From an uncultured Limosilactobacillus sp. (GTDB lineage: Bacteria; Bacillota; Bacilli; Lactobacillales; Lactobacillaceae), in assembly GCA_944327195.1 (NCBI GenBank), contig CALVGV010000005.1, positions 1-64,000 of the forward strand: a stretch of 64,000 nt of DNA. The letters run 5' to 3'. A model generated the notes under the pieces. The model searched no databases. It was not told where the DNA came from and worked only from the letters and a program-made list of their open reading frames with translations. Shown here piece by piece: positions 63,332 to 64,000 of this stretch. The position numbers and the translations under genes were made by a program. How positions within the stretch are numbered: the first letter of the stretch is position 1; every line of letters starts with the position of its first letter.

Positions 63332-64000
63332 TTACTTATTATCCTGGGCGAGTCCCTTCTTGATCACCTTAGCGTACCTGGGCTGGGCGGCCGGCTGGAG
63401 GTGAATTCCGTCGGAATAGAACCAGTCGGCGTGACCGCTGGCGGCCTTGTGCCAGTCGATGATGTGAACGTTGCGGTTCTTGGCGGCCAGCTGGCGGATG
63501 GTGTGGTTGACCTGGTTTTGCCAGTCGAGGTGGGTGCCATAGACGGTTACCCAGTAAATCTGGCGTTGCTTGCCGATCAGGTTGATCAGGGCCTGGCCGG
63601 CTTCGGGGGTGAAGGGGCCGTTGGTGCCAAGGGCGATCACCACCGTTGAGTTGAGCTTGTGGTGGGCCTTGAGCTGGTTGACGATCTCTGTTGCCTGCAC
63701 CAGCTGGCGGCCCTCCTTGGCGCTGATCGTGATCCCGGGCAGGGCCTTTTGCAGGGCGGGGCTGGCACCGAGGGTCACCGAGTCGCCGATCATCGTCACC
63801 GCCTGGCCCTGGCTTGCCCGGCTTGCGGAACCGCCACCGGTGGCCTCCTTTGCCGGGGCGGTGGTCTGGTGGGTCAGCTTGGCCTGGTTCTGCTTGAGGG
63901 CGGTGGCCAGTTGTTGTTGCTGGATGACCACCTTAGAGGAGGAAACCATCGCCTGGCCGGCGATCAGGGCCACCAGCAGGCAGGTCAGTTGCCAGCTGAG
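63332..64000 (-). CDS. Partial: C-terminal SGNH domain, probably of an OatA-like acyltransferase
   Basis: The gene runs off the right edge; 222 C-terminal residues are visible. It begins with the end of a membrane segment (LTCLLVALIAG), then a Gln/Ala/Thr-rich linker, then an SGNH hydrolase-like domain with the Ser motif MIGDSVTLGASP, ALGTNGPFT and the catalytic Asp-His motif DWFYSDGIHLQ. This is the C-terminal layout of OatA-type peptidoglycan or surface-polymer O-acetyltransferases, whose first half is an acyltransferase-3 membrane domain. The missing part lies beyond base 64000, so the call rests on one domain. Confidence 0.8.
   Translation of the reverse strand, partial: LSWQLTCLLVALIAGQAMVSSSKVVIQQQQLATALKQNQAKLTHQTTAPAKEATGGGSASRASQGQAVTMIGDSVTLGASPALQKALPGITISAKEGRQLVQATEIVNQLKAHHKLNSTVVIALGTNGPFTPEAGQALINLIGKQRQIYWVTVYGTHLDWQNQVNHTIRQLAAKNRNVHIIDWHKAASGHADWFYSDGIHLQPAAQPRYAKVIKKGLAQDNK

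Overview
The window is a GC-rich Bacillota chromosome segment around the replication origin. Gene content and order point to Lactobacillaceae, most likely Limosilactobacillus (fermentum/reuteri relatives): rnpA-rpmH-oriC-dnaA-dnaN-yaaA-recF-gyrB-gyrA, walRKHIJ-htrA-rlmH, RexAB instead of Cys-rich AddAB, ClpL, a T-box Met leader, and an iron alcohol dehydrogenase just after rlmH. The species cannot be fixed from sequence alone. Nearly all host genes use G/C in third positions; the TnpB transposase gene at the left edge does not and looks imported.

Layout. 1-1.7 kb: orphan IS605-type tnpB. 2.1-7.9 kb, minus strand: mnmG-mnmE, jag-yidC, rnpA, rpmH. 8.05-9.88 kb: bipartite oriC (DnaA boxes on both sides of dnaA, with a DnaA-trio and AT-rich unwinding element before dnaN). 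8.4-22.9 kb, plus strand: replication and ribosome core (dnaA, dnaN, yaaA-recF-gyrB-gyrA, rpsF-ssb-rpsR, gdpP-rplI, dnaB). 22.9-27 kb: MFS transporter, a zinc-ribbon protein, and a T-box-controlled metA-metY methionine unit. 27-32.7 kb: aldo/keto reductase with divergent LysR regulator, then a minus-strand VOC-dehydrogenase-membrane protein operon under a LacI-type regulator. 32.7-33.5 kb: two identical tRNA-Lys(CTT) genes around a membrane-protein gene. 33.7-41.4 kb: WalRK cell-wall control locus, htrA, a DnaA-box cluster, rlmH. 41.6-45.9 kb: iron alcohol dehydrogenase, Gdx-type SMR exporter with a structured leader, and an aminotransferase/D-hydroxyacid dehydrogenase operon with another structured leader. 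46-50.8 kb: small regulator, clpL, a non-coding stretch, cls. 51.1-58.6 kb: rexB-rexA. 58.7-64 kb: Ser-rich lipoprotein, purA, PyrR-controlled pyrR-pyrF-pyrE, and the 3' part of an SGNH/acyltransferase gene.

The most interesting signals are not genes. There are two textbook parS sites and two perfect Noc-binding palindromes although parA, parB and noc are outside the window. A second DnaA-box cluster lies about 31 kb from oriC before rlmH. Several structured 5' leaders are visible: T-box(Met), two PyrR attenuators, a candidate guanidine-type riboswitch before the SMR gene, and an unassigned leader before the aminotransferase operon. A candidate free-standing small RNA lies opposite the cls-rexB gap.
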